Assembly (NCBI GenBank): GCA_001556995.1
Contig: LSKF01000102.1
Coordinates: forward strand, 124,001-188,000
Length of the DNA stretch: 64,000 bases
Direction of reading: 5' to 3'
Origin: Erythrobacteraceae bacterium CCH12-C2
Lineage (GTDB): Bacteria; Pseudomonadota; Alphaproteobacteria; Sphingomonadales; Sphingomonadaceae
Below are positions 54,757 through 63,512 of this stretch, one piece after another (the stretch's first letter is position 1; every line of letters begins with the position of its first letter). Position numbers and translations under genes: made by a program. Below the pieces are notes generated by a model. It did not search any database, was not told the DNA's origin, and saw only the letters and a list, made by a program, of their open reading frames with translations.

Positions 54757-57057
54757 ATGCCCAAGCCCCCCAAACTCCCCCAAGGGATGCCGACCGCCCA
54801 ACAGGTGCTCGACTTCATCCAGTCCTCCGATATTCCCGCGGGCAAGCGCGAGATCGCCAAAGCCTTTGGGCTCAAGGGACAAGAAAAGATCAAACTCAAG
54901 GCCCTGCTCAAAGACATGGCCGAGGATGGTCTGATCGACGGCAAGAAGTCGGCCTTCCACCGGATGGGCGGGGTGCCCAAGGTGACGACGCTCAAGATCG
55001 TCGGCATCGAGGATGGCGACCTTATCGCCGAGCCCGATAACTGGGACCCGGAAGCCCCCGGCAAGCCGCCGCGTCTCACCATTCGCGAACCGCGCCCGAG
55101 GCCCGGCGTGAAGCGCCCGCCCGCCTTGAAGCGCGGCGACCGCATCCTCGCCCGCACCGAAGAAACCGAGCAGGGCTGGATTGCTCACCCCATGAAAAAG
55201 CTCCCCTCGCGCACTGAGGGGCTGATGGGCGTGGTCGAGATCGACAAGACCGGCAAGGCCTGGCTCGCGCCCGTCGATAAACGCGTGCGTCAGTCCGCGC
55301 CGATTGCGGATCGCGGCGAGGCCGAGGCCGGCCAGCTGGTGATCGCCGAACGCGTGGGCCGCTCCGACCGGGCGGGAGTGAAGGTCATCGAGGTCGTGGG
55401 CGACCCGCTCGCCCCGCGCTCCTTCAGCCTGATCGCGATTGCCAAGCACGGCATCCCGCACATCTTCCCCGAAGACACGCTGGAAGAAGCCCCCCGCGCC
55501 GCCAAGCTGAAGCTCTCGGAAAAGACCCGCGAAGACCTCAGGCACCTGCCCATCGTTGCAATCGACCCCGCCGACGCACGCGATCACGATGACGCAATCT
55601 GGGCCGAGCCGGATGGGCAGGGCGGCTTCAACGCCGTCGTCGCCATTGCCGATGTCAGCTTCTACGTCCGCCCCGGATCGGCGCTCGACCGCGAGGCGCG
55701 GAAGCGTGGCAATTCGGTCTATTTCCCCGACCGCGTCGTGCCGATGTTGCCCGAGGTGCTGTCGGCCGATGTCTGCTCGCTCAAGGAAGGCGAGGACCGC
55801 GCCGCAATGGCCTGTCATCTCCACATCAATGCCGACGGCAAGGTATCAAGCTTCCGCTTCACCCGCGCCTTGGTGCGGATCGCGCACAACATCGCCTATG
55901 AGGACGCGCAGAAGGCGGTCGATGGCGGCAATCCGCCCGAATATCTCGCCAACCTGTGGGACGCATGGAAAGCGCTTGCCGCCGCACGCCATGCCCGCGA
56001 TCCACTCGAACTCGAACTGCCCGAACGCCGCGTGGTGCTCGACGCCGAGGGCCGCATCGCCGAAATCGCGATCCTCGAGCGATTGGATGCGCACCGCGTG
56101 GTCGAGGATTTCATGATCGCCGCCAACGTTGCCGCCGCCAAGGCACTGGAGGCCAAGACCGCGCCGGTGGTCTACCGCATCCACGAACCGCCAAGCCGCG
56201 AGAAGCTGATCGCGCTGCGAGATTACCTCGCCACGATGGGCAAGAAGCTCGCGCTGGGTCAGGTGGTCACGCCGGGGCTGTTCAACCGGATGCTCAAGGA
56301 CGTCACCGACGAGGCCGAGAAGGCGCTCGTTATGGAGGCGGTGCTGAGGAGTCAGACTCAGGCCTATTACGGCCCCGCCAATGCTGGGCACTTCGGACTG
56401 TCACTGGGTTCCTACGCCCACTTCACCTCACCGATCCGCCGTTATTCCGACCTTCTGGTCCACCGCGCGCTGGTGGATGCTTACAAGCTTGAGCAACCCG
56501 CTCCGCCAGGCTCGATCCCCGCCACCAGCGGGCTTTCGGACCGCGACCGCGCCAGCCTCCAGCAGATCAGTGACGCCATCAGCCAGACCGAACGGCGCGC
56601 AATGGAGGCCGAGCGCGACACCATCGACCGCTATGTCGCGGCGTGGCTATCCGCGCGGGTGGGCGAGGTGTTTGACACCCGCATTACCGGGGTGCAGGCT
56701 TTCGGCTTCTTCGCCACCATCGTTGGCCTTGGCGGCGATGGGCTGGTGCCGATCTCGACGCTGGGGGGCGAATATTTCCGCCATGACGAGGCGGCGCAGG
56801 CATTGGTGGGCAGCGACAGCGGTACGACCTATGCCAGCGGTGACCGGCTGAAGCTGAAGCTGGCCGAAGCCAATCCGCTCACCGGATCGCTCAAATTCGT
56901 GCTGCCGCAAGCCGACGCCAACGCCATTGAGCCGCGCGGCGCACGCCCGGATGATCGTCGGGGCGGGGCAGGAGGCGGACCGAAGAAGGCGGGCAAGTTC
57001 ATGGTCGGCAAGCGCGGCCGCCCCGGCAATATCCGCCATCAGGGGCGCAAAAAGTAA
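54757..57057 (+). CDS. rnr: Ribonuclease R
   Basis: 766 residues. 3'-5' hydrolytic exoribonuclease that degrades structured RNA. An N-terminal helix-turn-helix region (QQVLDFIQSSDIPAGKREI) and cold-shock domains precede the RNB catalytic domain with the acidic site AIDPADARDHDDAIW (about residues 268-282) and an S1 domain near the C-terminus, ending in a basic tail (GKRGRPGNIRHQGRKK). The ATG at 54757 follows the repeat by 12 bp; an in-frame TTG at 54748 is also possible. Confidence 0.95.
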   Translation: MPKPPKLPQGMPTAQQVLDFIQSSDIPAGKREIAKAFGLKGQEKIKLKALLKDMAEDGLIDGKKSAFHRMGGVPKVTTLKIVGIEDGDLIAEPDNWDPEAPGKPPRLTIREPRPRPGVKRPPALKRGDRILARTEETEQGWIAHPMKKLPSRTEGLMGVVEIDKTGKAWLAPVDKRVRQSAPIADRGEAEAGQLVIAERVGRSDRAGVKVIEVVGDPLAPRSFSLIAIAKHGIPHIFPEDTLEEAPRAAKLKLSEKTREDLRHLPIVAIDPADARDHDDAIWAEPDGQGGFNAVVAIADVSFYVRPGSALDREARKRGNSVYFPDRVVPMLPEVLSADVCSLKEGEDRAAMACHLHINADGKVSSFRFTRALVRIAHNIAYEDAQKAVDGGNPPEYLANLWDAWKALAAARHARDPLELELPERRVVLDAEGRIAEIAILERLDAHRVVEDFMIAANVAAAKALEAKTAPVVYRIHEPPSREKLIALRDYLATMGKKLALGQVVTPGLFNRMLKDVTDEAEKALVMEAVLRSQTQAYYGPANAGHFGLSLGSYAHFTSPIRRYSDLLVHRALVDAYKLEQPAPPGSIPATSGLSDRDRASLQQISDAISQTERRAMEAERDTIDRYVAAWLSARVGEVFDTRITGVQAFGFFATIVGLGGDGLVPISTLGGEYFRHDEAAQALVGSDSGTTYASGDRLKLKLAEANPLTGSLKFVLPQADANAIEPRGARPDDRRGGAGGGPKKAGKFMVGKRGRPGNIRHQGRKK

Positions 57058-57066
57058 CGCTGCGCG

Positions 57067-57519
57067 TCAGGCCAGCAAAGCGTTGGCGGCTTCGTCGTAA
57101 TCGGGCGGGATGACGTAGAGCGGGCAGGGCAGGCTCCCCGCCGCGCCGGAGAAGTGCGTCACCAGCGGCCCAGGCGTGCTGCCTTTGGCCGCGCCCAGCA
57201 CGAGGGCCGCGACTTCCTTGTGCTCGGCAAGGAATTCGCTGACGATCCTTTGCCCTGGGCCAATCTTGACCGAGATGGTCGGCATGATCCCGCTTTCCGC
57301 CAGCAGATTGCCCGCCACCCCGTGGGCGAGCATTTCCGCCCGGTCGCGCGCCTCAGCCTCGATGGTCGCCTGCACCGCGCCGAAAGCGCTGAAATTCTGC
57401 TGCGGCACCAGTGCCAGCAAATGCACCGCGCCGCCTACGGCCACCGCCCGCCGCGCAGCATAGCGCAAGGCGGCGGTCGCCTCTTCGCTTTCGTCGATGA
57501 TGACCAGGAATGTGCGCAT
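57067..57519 (-). CDS. Universal stress protein
   Basis: 150 residues, one UspA domain (FLVIIDESEEATAALRYAARRA). The ATP-binding pattern G-x2-G-x9-G-(S/T) appears only partly (LVLGAAKGSTPG), so nucleotide binding is uncertain. The ATG at 57519 (MRTFLVI) is preferred because USPs begin directly with the first strand; the frame continues upstream to 57579. It is convergent with rnr and divergent from the E2 gene. Confidence 0.88.
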   Translation of the reverse strand: MRTFLVIIDESEEATAALRYAARRAVAVGGAVHLLALVPQQNFSAFGAVQATIEAEARDRAEMLAHGVAGNLLAESGIMPTISVKIGPGQRIVSEFLAEHKEVAALVLGAAKGSTPGPLVTHFSGAAGSLPCPLYVIPPDYDEAANALLA

Positions 57520-57653
57520 TTTTGTGCCCCGTGCGCGTGGTGATATCTCTGCATTCGTATGGTTTGGCAAGTCCCGCACGCTGACCCCTTGCCCGCGCCA
57601 AGGGAATTGGCCAGAGAACCCAGCAGGATCGATTACGGGAGTATCAGCGGATC

Positions 57654-58937
57654 ATGGCCTTGGACATCAAGATGCCCGCCCTTTCACCCACGATGGAGGA
57701 AGGCACGCTCGCGAAGTGGCTGGTCAAGGTCGGCGATACCGTCGCGTCAGGCGACGTCATGGCCGAGATCGAGACCGACAAGGCGACGATGGAGTTCGAA
57801 GCGGTAGATGAAGGCATGATCGCGGAAATCCTGATAGCAGAGGGCACCGAGGGCGTGAAGGTCGGCGCGGTCATCGCGCGGCTCACGGTCGAGGGCGAGG
57901 AAGCCGCGCCTGCTACGCCGCCAGCGGCCCCTGCGAACGCGGTGAGTGTCGAACCCAAGGGCGATAGCGCCGAGGTGGTTGGCGAGGCGGCGCCCGCCGC
58001 CGGGAACCCCGCACCGGCCAAAGCTAGCGCCGACTCAGGCGCGCGCATCATCGCCTCGCCGCTTGCCAAGCGCATAGCAGCGGACAAGGGGATCGACCTT
58101 GCCCGGGTCAAAGGCAGCGGTCCCAACGGCCGGATCGTCAAGGACGATGTCACAAACTTCGCTCCCACCGCGGCAGCTCCGGCCCCTGCGACGAGTGCTC
58201 CAGCACCCGTACCGACGCCTACGCCGGCTCCCACTATCGAAGGTGGCGCGCCGTTCGCCGAGGAAAAGCTCTCGGGCGTCCGCAAGGTCATCGCCCGCCG
58301 CCTGACCGAGAGCAAGCAGACCGTCCCGCATTTCTATCTCACCATCGACATCCGGCTCGACCCGCTGCTCGAATTGCGCGCGCAATTGAACAAGTCGCTG
58401 GAACCCGATGGGGTCAAGCTGTCGGTCAACGACCTCCTCATCAAGGCATTGGCACGCGCGCTGATCCGCGTTCCGCAGTGCAATGTCAGCTATCACGGCG
58501 ACACCCTGCGGCGGTACAGCCGCGCCGATATCTCGGTGGCGGTGGCCGCGCCTTCGGGCCTGATCACGCCCGTTATCACCAATGCCGACACCAAGGGTCT
58601 CGCCGCGATCTCCACCGAGATGAAGGCGCTCGCGGCCAAGGCGCGCGACGGCAAGCTGATGCCGCACGAATACCAAGGCGGCACGGCGAGCCTCTCCAAT
58701 CTCGGCATGTACGGGATCAAGCAGTTCGACGCGGTGATCAACCCGCCGCAGGGCATGATCCTCGCGGTCGGTGCGGGACAGCAGGCACCTTATGTGGTCG
58801 ATGGCGAGATTAAGGCCGCCACCGTGCTCCACGCCAGCGGCAGCTTCGACCACCGCGCCATCGACGGCGCAGATGGCGCGCAGCTGATGGAGGCGATCAA
58901 GCAGCTGTGCGAGAACCCGATGGGGCTTGTGGTGTGA
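57654..58937 (+). CDS. pdhC: Pyruvate dehydrogenase E2 (dihydrolipoamide acetyltransferase)
   Basis: 427 residues. One lipoyl domain (lipoyl-lysine in ETDKATMEF, Lys43), an Ala/Pro-rich linker, the E1/E3-binding domain ([20 protein letters not shown]), a second flexible linker and the catalytic domain ending [13 protein letters not shown] (His400, Asp404). It transfers acetyl groups to CoA as the core of the PDH complex. E1 genes are not in the window; E3 (lpdA) is 1 kb downstream in the same direction. The start [17 protein letters not shown] is typical. Confidence 0.95.
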   Translation: MALDIKMPALSPTMEEGTLAKWLVKVGDTVASGDVMAEIETDKATMEFEAVDEGMIAEILIAEGTEGVKVGAVIARLTVEGEEAAPATPPAAPANAVSVEPKGDSAEVVGEAAPAAGNPAPAKASADSGARIIASPLAKRIAADKGIDLARVKGSGPNGRIVKDDVTNFAPTAAAPAPATSAPAPVPTPTPAPTIEGGAPFAEEKLSGVRKVIARRLTESKQTVPHFYLTIDIRLDPLLELRAQLNKSLEPDGVKLSVNDLLIKALARALIRVPQCNVSYHGDTLRRYSRADISVAVAAPSGLITPVITNADTKGLAAISTEMKALAAKARDGKLMPHEYQGGTASLSNLGMYGIKQFDAVINPPQGMILAVGAGQQAPYVVDGEIKAATVLHASGSFDHRAIDGADGAQLMEAIKQLCENPMGLVV

Positions 58938-59479
58938 GCTCAGCAACTTCTCCAACATGGATTGAAATTGCTACGCTGATTGCTGCTCTTCTAGCTGCAA
59001 CAGGACCCGTCGTCCGACTGTGGGAGATTTTGCGCGGCGATAAGGAGAGGCTAAATCTGCATATAGATTGGGTTGAATTTGGACCAAATCACGAACTTGG
59101 CGATGCCCCCTTTTTGTATGTCGCCAATCTCGGTGAGCGGCCAGTATTTATAACTGATATTCATTATCTTACTGGGTTATTTTTCCGCAAGAGACGCGCT
59201 TTTACTGCTCTAGAGTGGGATGACCCGATAGATTTGGCGTTTCCTTATACAATTGAACCGAATCAAATTAGGCGATTTCATATCTCGGAGTACCATGCGC
59301 GCCGGTATCTCCACCCGATGACCTTCCGAATGCGCGTGTCGGCAGTGTTGAAGCGCTCAACACTTTGGATTGAAGTACGGACCTCAGGCGGAACGAGAGC
59401 GCGTCTTGGAGCTGAGGACGTCCTGCCTTGGTCAAGTCGCCCCGAGTGGCGAAAGGTCATCGAGAAAGATAATGACTGA
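58934..59479 (+). CDS. AT-rich orphan, single-pass membrane protein
   Basis: 181 residues, no family recognised. An N-terminal hydrophobic segment ([20 protein letters not shown]) suggests a membrane anchor with a mostly beta-rich cytoplasmic domain ([37 protein letters not shown] and [18 protein letters not shown]). The start is GTG at 58934, overlapping the E2 stop (GTGA), and the end overlaps the next gene by 8 bp. Base composition falls to about 40-50% GC over much of 59041-59280, unlike its neighbours, which suggests horizontal origin, yet both junctions are tight overlaps. Confidence 0.7.
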   Translation: MSSATSPTWIEIATLIAALLAATGPVVRLWEILRGDKERLNLHIDWVEFGPNHELGDAPFLYVANLGERPVFITDIHYLTGLFFRKRRAFTALEWDDPIDLAFPYTIEPNQIRRFHISEYHARRYLHPMTFRMRVSAVLKRSTLWIEVRTSGGTRARLGAEDVLPWSSRPEWRKVIEKDND

Positions 59480-59861
59480 CCGCTCCCCCCAAATCCGCGT
59501 CACTGCGATGCCGGTCGACACCAACCCCTATGGCGGGGTGTTTGGCGGGTGGTTGATGGCACAGATGGCGCTGGGGGCGGGCTCACTCGCAAGCCGGGTG
59601 GGGCAGGGCAAGGCGGTGGTGGTCTCCGCGACCGATTTTGCTTTTCCCGGCGCGATGGCAGTGGGTGACGAGCTTTCTGTCTATTGCGACCTACTCGCCA
59701 CCGGCACCACCTCGCTCACCATCGCCGCCGAGGCTGTCGCGCGCGAACGCAACGGCGAGGCGACCCAGTCTGTCGCGCGCGGCACCTTCAAATTTGTTCT
59801 GATCGGCGAGGATGGCCGCCCGCGGGCTTTGCACCAATTGAACAACATCCGTTCGGGCTGA
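59472..59861 (+). CDS. Acyl-CoA thioesterase, YciA-like hotdog fold
   Basis: 129 residues. The hotdog helix signature is NPYGGVFGGWLMAQMALGAG, followed by VVVSATDFAFPGAMAVGDELSVY. YciA-like enzymes hydrolyse acyl-CoA thioesters, which fits a location between PDH E2 and E3 genes. The last codons and the stop (59859-59861) are supplied by the left arm of a palindromic repeat, giving the tail NNIRSG. The ATG at 59472 is chosen for [18 protein letters not shown]; it overlaps the orphan by 8 bp. Confidence 0.87.
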   Translation: MTDRSPQIRVTAMPVDTNPYGGVFGGWLMAQMALGAGSLASRVGQGKAVVVSATDFAFPGAMAVGDELSVYCDLLATGTTSLTIAAEAVARERNGEATQSVARGTFKFVLIGEDGRPRALHQLNNIRSG

Positions 59862-59939
59862 GCTTGTCGAAGCCCTGTCCTTTCTTTCCGGCGACGGCGC
59901 AGAAGAAGGACGGCCCTTCGACAAGCTCAGGGCGAACGG
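59849..59939. repeat. Dispersed palindromic repeat, copy 4, inverted, upstream of lpdA
   Basis: 91 bp, in opposite orientation to copies 1-3: its right arm (59914-59939) read on the minus strand begins CCGTTCGCCCTGAGCTTGTC, and the left arm (59849-59872) begins CCGTTCGGGCTGAGCTTGTC. It overlaps the last codons and stop of the thioesterase gene and ends 22 bp before the lpdA ATG. Confidence 0.92.
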
Positions 59940-59961
59940 ACTAAAGTGACGGGAAACTAGA

Positions 59962-61371
59962 ATGGCTACTGAATATGACGTGATCGTGCTTGGCTCCGGC
60001 CCCGGCGGCTATGTTGCGGCAATCCGCTGCGCGCAGCTCGGGCTCAAGACCGCCATCGTGGAACGCGAGAACTTGGGCGGCATCTGCCTCAACTGGGGTT
60101 GCATCCCGACCAAGGCGATGCTGCGCTCAGCCGAGATCTTCCACTACATGCAGCACGCGGGCGATTATGGCCTTGTCGCCAAAGGCATCGAGGCCGACCT
60201 CGCCGCGATCGTCAAGCGCAGCCGCGGGGTGGCCAAGCAGCTCAATCAGGGCATCGGCCACCTGATGAAGAAGAACAAGATCACCGTGCACATGGGTGAG
60301 GGGCGGCTGACCGGGCCCACGGGCCTCACGGTGAAGGGCGAGAAGGGTGAGGAAGCGCTCACCGCCAAGCATATCATCGTCGCCACTGGAGCCCGCGCCC
60401 GCGATCTGCCTTTCGCCCCCGCCGACGGCAAGCGCGTGTGGACTTATCGCCATGCGATGACCCCTGCGGAACTGCCCGCCAAGCTTCTGGTGATCGGCTC
60501 GGGCGCGATCGGGATCGAGTTTGCGAGCTTCTACAATGACCTTGGCAGCGAGGTCACCGTGGTGGAAATGCTCGACCGGATCGTGCCGGTGGAGGATGCT
60601 GACGTGTCCGCCTTCCTCGAAAAGAGCCTCAAAAAGCAGGGCATCACGATCATGACTGGCGCCGGGGTGGAGGCGATCAAGGTCGGCGACAAGGGCATCA
60701 CCGCCACCATTAAGGACAAAGCGGGCAAGAGCGCGAGCCAAGAATTCACCCACGTTATCGTCGCTATCGGCATCGTTCCCAATACTGAGAATATCGGCCT
60801 CGAAGGCCTCGCCGAGATGGACCGCGGGTTCATCCAGATCGACCCCTATGGCCGCACCAAGACCAAGGGCCTCTGGGCCATCGGCGACTGCACCCCGGGG
60901 CCGTGGCTGGCGCACAAGGCGAGCCACGAGGGCGTGACCTGCGCCGAGGCCATCGCGGCTGAGCTCGGCAATACCGAGGTCCACCCGCACCCCTTGAACC
61001 GCCTCGCGATTCCGGGCTGCACCTATTGCCACCCGCAGATCGCGAGCGTCGGGCTGACCGAAGCCAAGGCGAAAGAAGCAGGCTACGAACTCAAGGTCGG
61101 CTCCTTCCCCTTCATCGGCAACGGCAAGGCGATTGCGCTGGGTGAGGCCGAGGGCTTCATCAAGACCATCTTTGACGCCAAAACCGGCGAGCTGCTGGGC
61201 GCACACATGGTGGGTGCCGAAGTCACCGAATTGATCCAAGGCTACACCATCGGCAAGACGCTCGAAACCACCGAGGCGGAGCTGATGCAGACCGTCTTCC
61301 CGCACCCGACCCTGTCGGAAATGATGCACGAAAGCGTGCTCGACGCTTACGGCCGGGCGCTGCATTTCTGA
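59962..61371 (+). CDS. lpdA: Dihydrolipoamide dehydrogenase (E3)
   Basis: 469 residues, flavoprotein disulfide reductase regenerating lipoamide in PDH and related complexes. The FAD site is VIVLGSGPGGYVAA, the redox disulfide is GGICLNWGCIPTK (Cys42, Cys47), the NAD site is LLVIGSGAIGIEFASFY and the C-terminal active-site His/Glu is in FPHPTLSEMMHE. It is likely the PDH E3. Its stop overlaps the next start by one base. Confidence 0.97.
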   Translation: MATEYDVIVLGSGPGGYVAAIRCAQLGLKTAIVERENLGGICLNWGCIPTKAMLRSAEIFHYMQHAGDYGLVAKGIEADLAAIVKRSRGVAKQLNQGIGHLMKKNKITVHMGEGRLTGPTGLTVKGEKGEEALTAKHIIVATGARARDLPFAPADGKRVWTYRHAMTPAELPAKLLVIGSGAIGIEFASFYNDLGSEVTVVEMLDRIVPVEDADVSAFLEKSLKKQGITIMTGAGVEAIKVGDKGITATIKDKAGKSASQEFTHVIVAIGIVPNTENIGLEGLAEMDRGFIQIDPYGRTKTKGLWAIGDCTPGPWLAHKASHEGVTCAEAIAAELGNTEVHPHPLNRLAIPGCTYCHPQIASVGLTEAKAKEAGYELKVGSFPFIGNGKAIALGEAEGFIKTIFDAKTGELLGAHMVGAEVTELIQGYTIGKTLETTEAELMQTVFPHPTLSEMMHESVLDAYGRALHF

Positions 61372-62225
61372 TGGGCCAGAACGCACCCGAGGCGCTGAAG
61401 GGCGAGGACTGGGCGGGCGAAATGGGCGCGCGCTGGCTCGCCAGCCTCGACCGCTTCGAGGGCATGATCGCCCCTATCGGGGCTGCGCTTTTGGCGAAGG
61501 CGAATTATCAGCCCGGCGAACGCGTGCTCGATCTTGGCTGCGGGGGTGGGGCGACCACGCTCGCGATTGCTGAGACGGTCGGGCCTGAGGGCGCTGCGGT
61601 CGGGCTCGATGTCGCGCCGATGCTCATCGAGCGGGCGCAGGCCCGCGCCGCCGAGGGGGCAAGCACCGCACGCTTCATCTGCGCCGATGCCGCCACGGCC
61701 AAGCTCGATGAGCCGCCCTTCGACCGACTATTCTCGCGTTTTGGCTCGATGTTCTTTGAAGCCCCGGTTCCGGCCTTCACCAACTTGCGCGCCATGCTCA
61801 AGCCCGGCGCGCGGATCGACCTCGCAGTCTGGGCGGCCCCGCGCGACAATCTGTGGATGATGGAGGTGATGGGCACCGTGCGCCAGCACATCGACATCCC
61901 CCCGGCCACGCCGCGCGCGCCGGGCCCTTTTGCCTTTGAAGACCTGACCTATCTGGAGGAAATTCTCATCGGCGCCGGTTTCTCAGGCATGGATGTGACT
62001 GCCTATGAAGGCCGACAGCCCGTCGGCGGGCCGGGAGCGGCACCTGAAGAAGCGGTCGATTTCGTCCTCAGCTCCATGGCCGTGGGCCGCGTGCTCGATG
62101 AAGCCGGCGCGGAAACACGGTCCGCCGCCCGTGCGGATCTGATAAACCTGTTCACTGCCCGCTATGTGCCGGGTGAGGGCGTTCTCATGGCTTGCAAGGT
62201 CTGGCTGGTGACAGCGCGGGCGTGA
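61371..62225 (+). CDS. Class I SAM-dependent methyltransferase
   Basis: 284 residues. Motif I is VLDLGCGGGATTLAIAE, motif II VGLDVAPMLIERAQARA and FDRLFSRFGSMFF. Its closest look is to UbiE/COQ5-like or generic methyltransferase_11 domain proteins; the substrate is not evident. The ATG at 61371 uses the last base of the lpdA stop (TGATG), so it is translationally coupled to lpdA. A tRNA-Ser gene on the other strand follows immediately. Confidence 0.87.
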   Translation: MGQNAPEALKGEDWAGEMGARWLASLDRFEGMIAPIGAALLAKANYQPGERVLDLGCGGGATTLAIAETVGPEGAAVGLDVAPMLIERAQARAAEGASTARFICADAATAKLDEPPFDRLFSRFGSMFFEAPVPAFTNLRAMLKPGARIDLAVWAAPRDNLWMMEVMGTVRQHIDIPPATPRAPGPFAFEDLTYLEEILIGAGFSGMDVTAYEGRQPVGGPGAAPEEAVDFVLSSMAVGRVLDEAGAETRSAARADLINLFTARYVPGEGVLMACKVWLVTARA

Positions 62226-62228
62226 GCT

Positions 62229-62318
62229 TGGCGGACAGGGTGGGATTCGAACCCACGGTAGGCTTGCACCTACGGCGGTTTTCAAGACCGCTGCCTTAAA
62301 CCACTCGGCCACCTGTCC
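62229..62318 (-). tRNA. tRNA-Ser(UGA)
   Basis: Minus-strand cloverleaf. The acceptor stem is GGACAGG / CCTGTCC with discriminator G and an encoded CCA. D arm GCCGAGTGG, anticodon arm GCGGTC-TTGAAAA-CCGC-like with anticodon UGA, a long variable arm typical of class II tRNA, and T arm GTGGGTTCGAATCCCAC. About 90 nt including CCA. It reads UCA (and other UCN through wobble) serine codons. Confidence 0.95.
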
Positions 62319-62391
62319 GCTCGGGCGGAGCCTTTAGCCAGACTTTGCGCCCAAGTCATCCCACTTCGGTTGTTGGGTATTCAGTCAAGGT

Positions 62392-63462
62392 GTGACATCC
62401 CTGCGTTCGATGATTCCTCGCCGCCTCTTCGCGCTTGCGCTTGCTGCCGCCAGCCTGACCGTCACCGGCGCTGCGCCGGTCTCGGTTCCGGCACTGGCGC
62501 AGGTGGGGGCAAGCGACGGTATCCCTTTCGACGCCTATCTCGAACTGCTCAAGGCCCGCGCGCGGGGCGAAGGCGTGAGCGAGGCGACCATCGACCGCAT
62601 GACGGCGGGTCTCACCCCCAACCCGCGCGTGATCGCGCTCGACCAGAACCAACCCGGCACCGCGACCGCTCGCGGTTATCCGCCGATGTCCGGCTATATC
62701 GCCGCCCATGTCGATGCTGCGCGGATCGGCGGCGGGCGGGCGGTCTATGCCCAGCACCGCGATCTCTTGGCGCGGATCGAGCGGGAGTATGGCGTGCCGG
62801 GGCCGATCATTGTCGCGATCTTCGGGCACGAGACCAGCTATGGCCGGGTCAAGGGCGAGTTTGATCTCGCCCGCAGCCTCGCCACACTGGCTTGGGAAGG
62901 GCGCCGACGCGAGCTGTTTGCGGGCGAGTTCGTTGCGCTGATGAAAATTGCCGACCAGGGCTATGACCGCTCGCAATTGATTGGCAGCTACGCCGGGGCT
63001 TTCGGCAATCCGCAGTTCCTGCCCAGCGTCTACCTTCGGCTCGCCACGGACGGCGACGGGGACGGACGCGCCGACATCTTCACCAATCGCGCCGACACCT
63101 TTGCCTCCATCGCCAATTATTTTCGCGATGCCGGATGGCGACAGGGTCAGCCTTGGGGTGTTCGCGCGAGCGTTCCTGCCGAGTTCAACCTTTCAGCTTA
63201 CCGAACCCGCCTCACCGCGCCGCAATGCCCGCGCGTGTACGAGCGCATGAGCCGCTGGATGACAGTTGCGGAATGGCGCGCGCTCGGCGTGGTTGCGCAA
63301 CGCGGCCTTCCTGATGACACGATGGTTTCCCTGTTCCAGCCCGATGGTCCCGGCACCCCGGCCTGGCTGCTGACGGGCAATTATCGGGTCATTCTCGAAT
63401 ACAACTGCTCCAGCTACTATGCGACGAGTGTTGGCCTGCTGGCCGATGAAATCGTGAACTGA
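62392..63462 (+). CDS. mltB: Lytic murein transglycosylase, MltB-like
   Basis: 356 residues from the GTG at 62392 or 350 from the ATG at 62410. A signal peptide is present (RRLFALALAAASLTVTGAAP, cleavage likely near ALAQ). The SLT_2/MltB domain has the catalytic Glu in IFGHETSYGR (Glu147, counted from the GTG start), LIGSYAGAFGNPQFLPSVY and GDGRADIFTN. It cleaves glycan strands with formation of anhydromuramic ends. No lipobox is evident, so it is probably soluble in the periplasm. The D,D-carboxypeptidase gene follows, suggesting a cell-wall pair. Confidence 0.92.
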   Translation: MTSLRSMIPRRLFALALAAASLTVTGAAPVSVPALAQVGASDGIPFDAYLELLKARARGEGVSEATIDRMTAGLTPNPRVIALDQNQPGTATARGYPPMSGYIAAHVDAARIGGGRAVYAQHRDLLARIEREYGVPGPIIVAIFGHETSYGRVKGEFDLARSLATLAWEGRRRELFAGEFVALMKIADQGYDRSQLIGSYAGAFGNPQFLPSVYLRLATDGDGDGRADIFTNRADTFASIANYFRDAGWRQGQPWGVRASVPAEFNLSAYRTRLTAPQCPRVYERMSRWMTVAEWRALGVVAQRGLPDDTMVSLFQPDGPGTPAWLLTGNYRVILEYNCSSYYATSVGLLADEIVN

Positions 63463-63512
63463 GCATGGCCTGCGCCTCGCCAAGTGCGGGGGTGAGCATT
63501 ATAGCGGCAGTG

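Noticed and set aside
62229..62318. tRNA-Ser as an integration site for a genomic island
   Set aside because: No integrase, no duplicated tRNA 3' end and only core genes on both sides.
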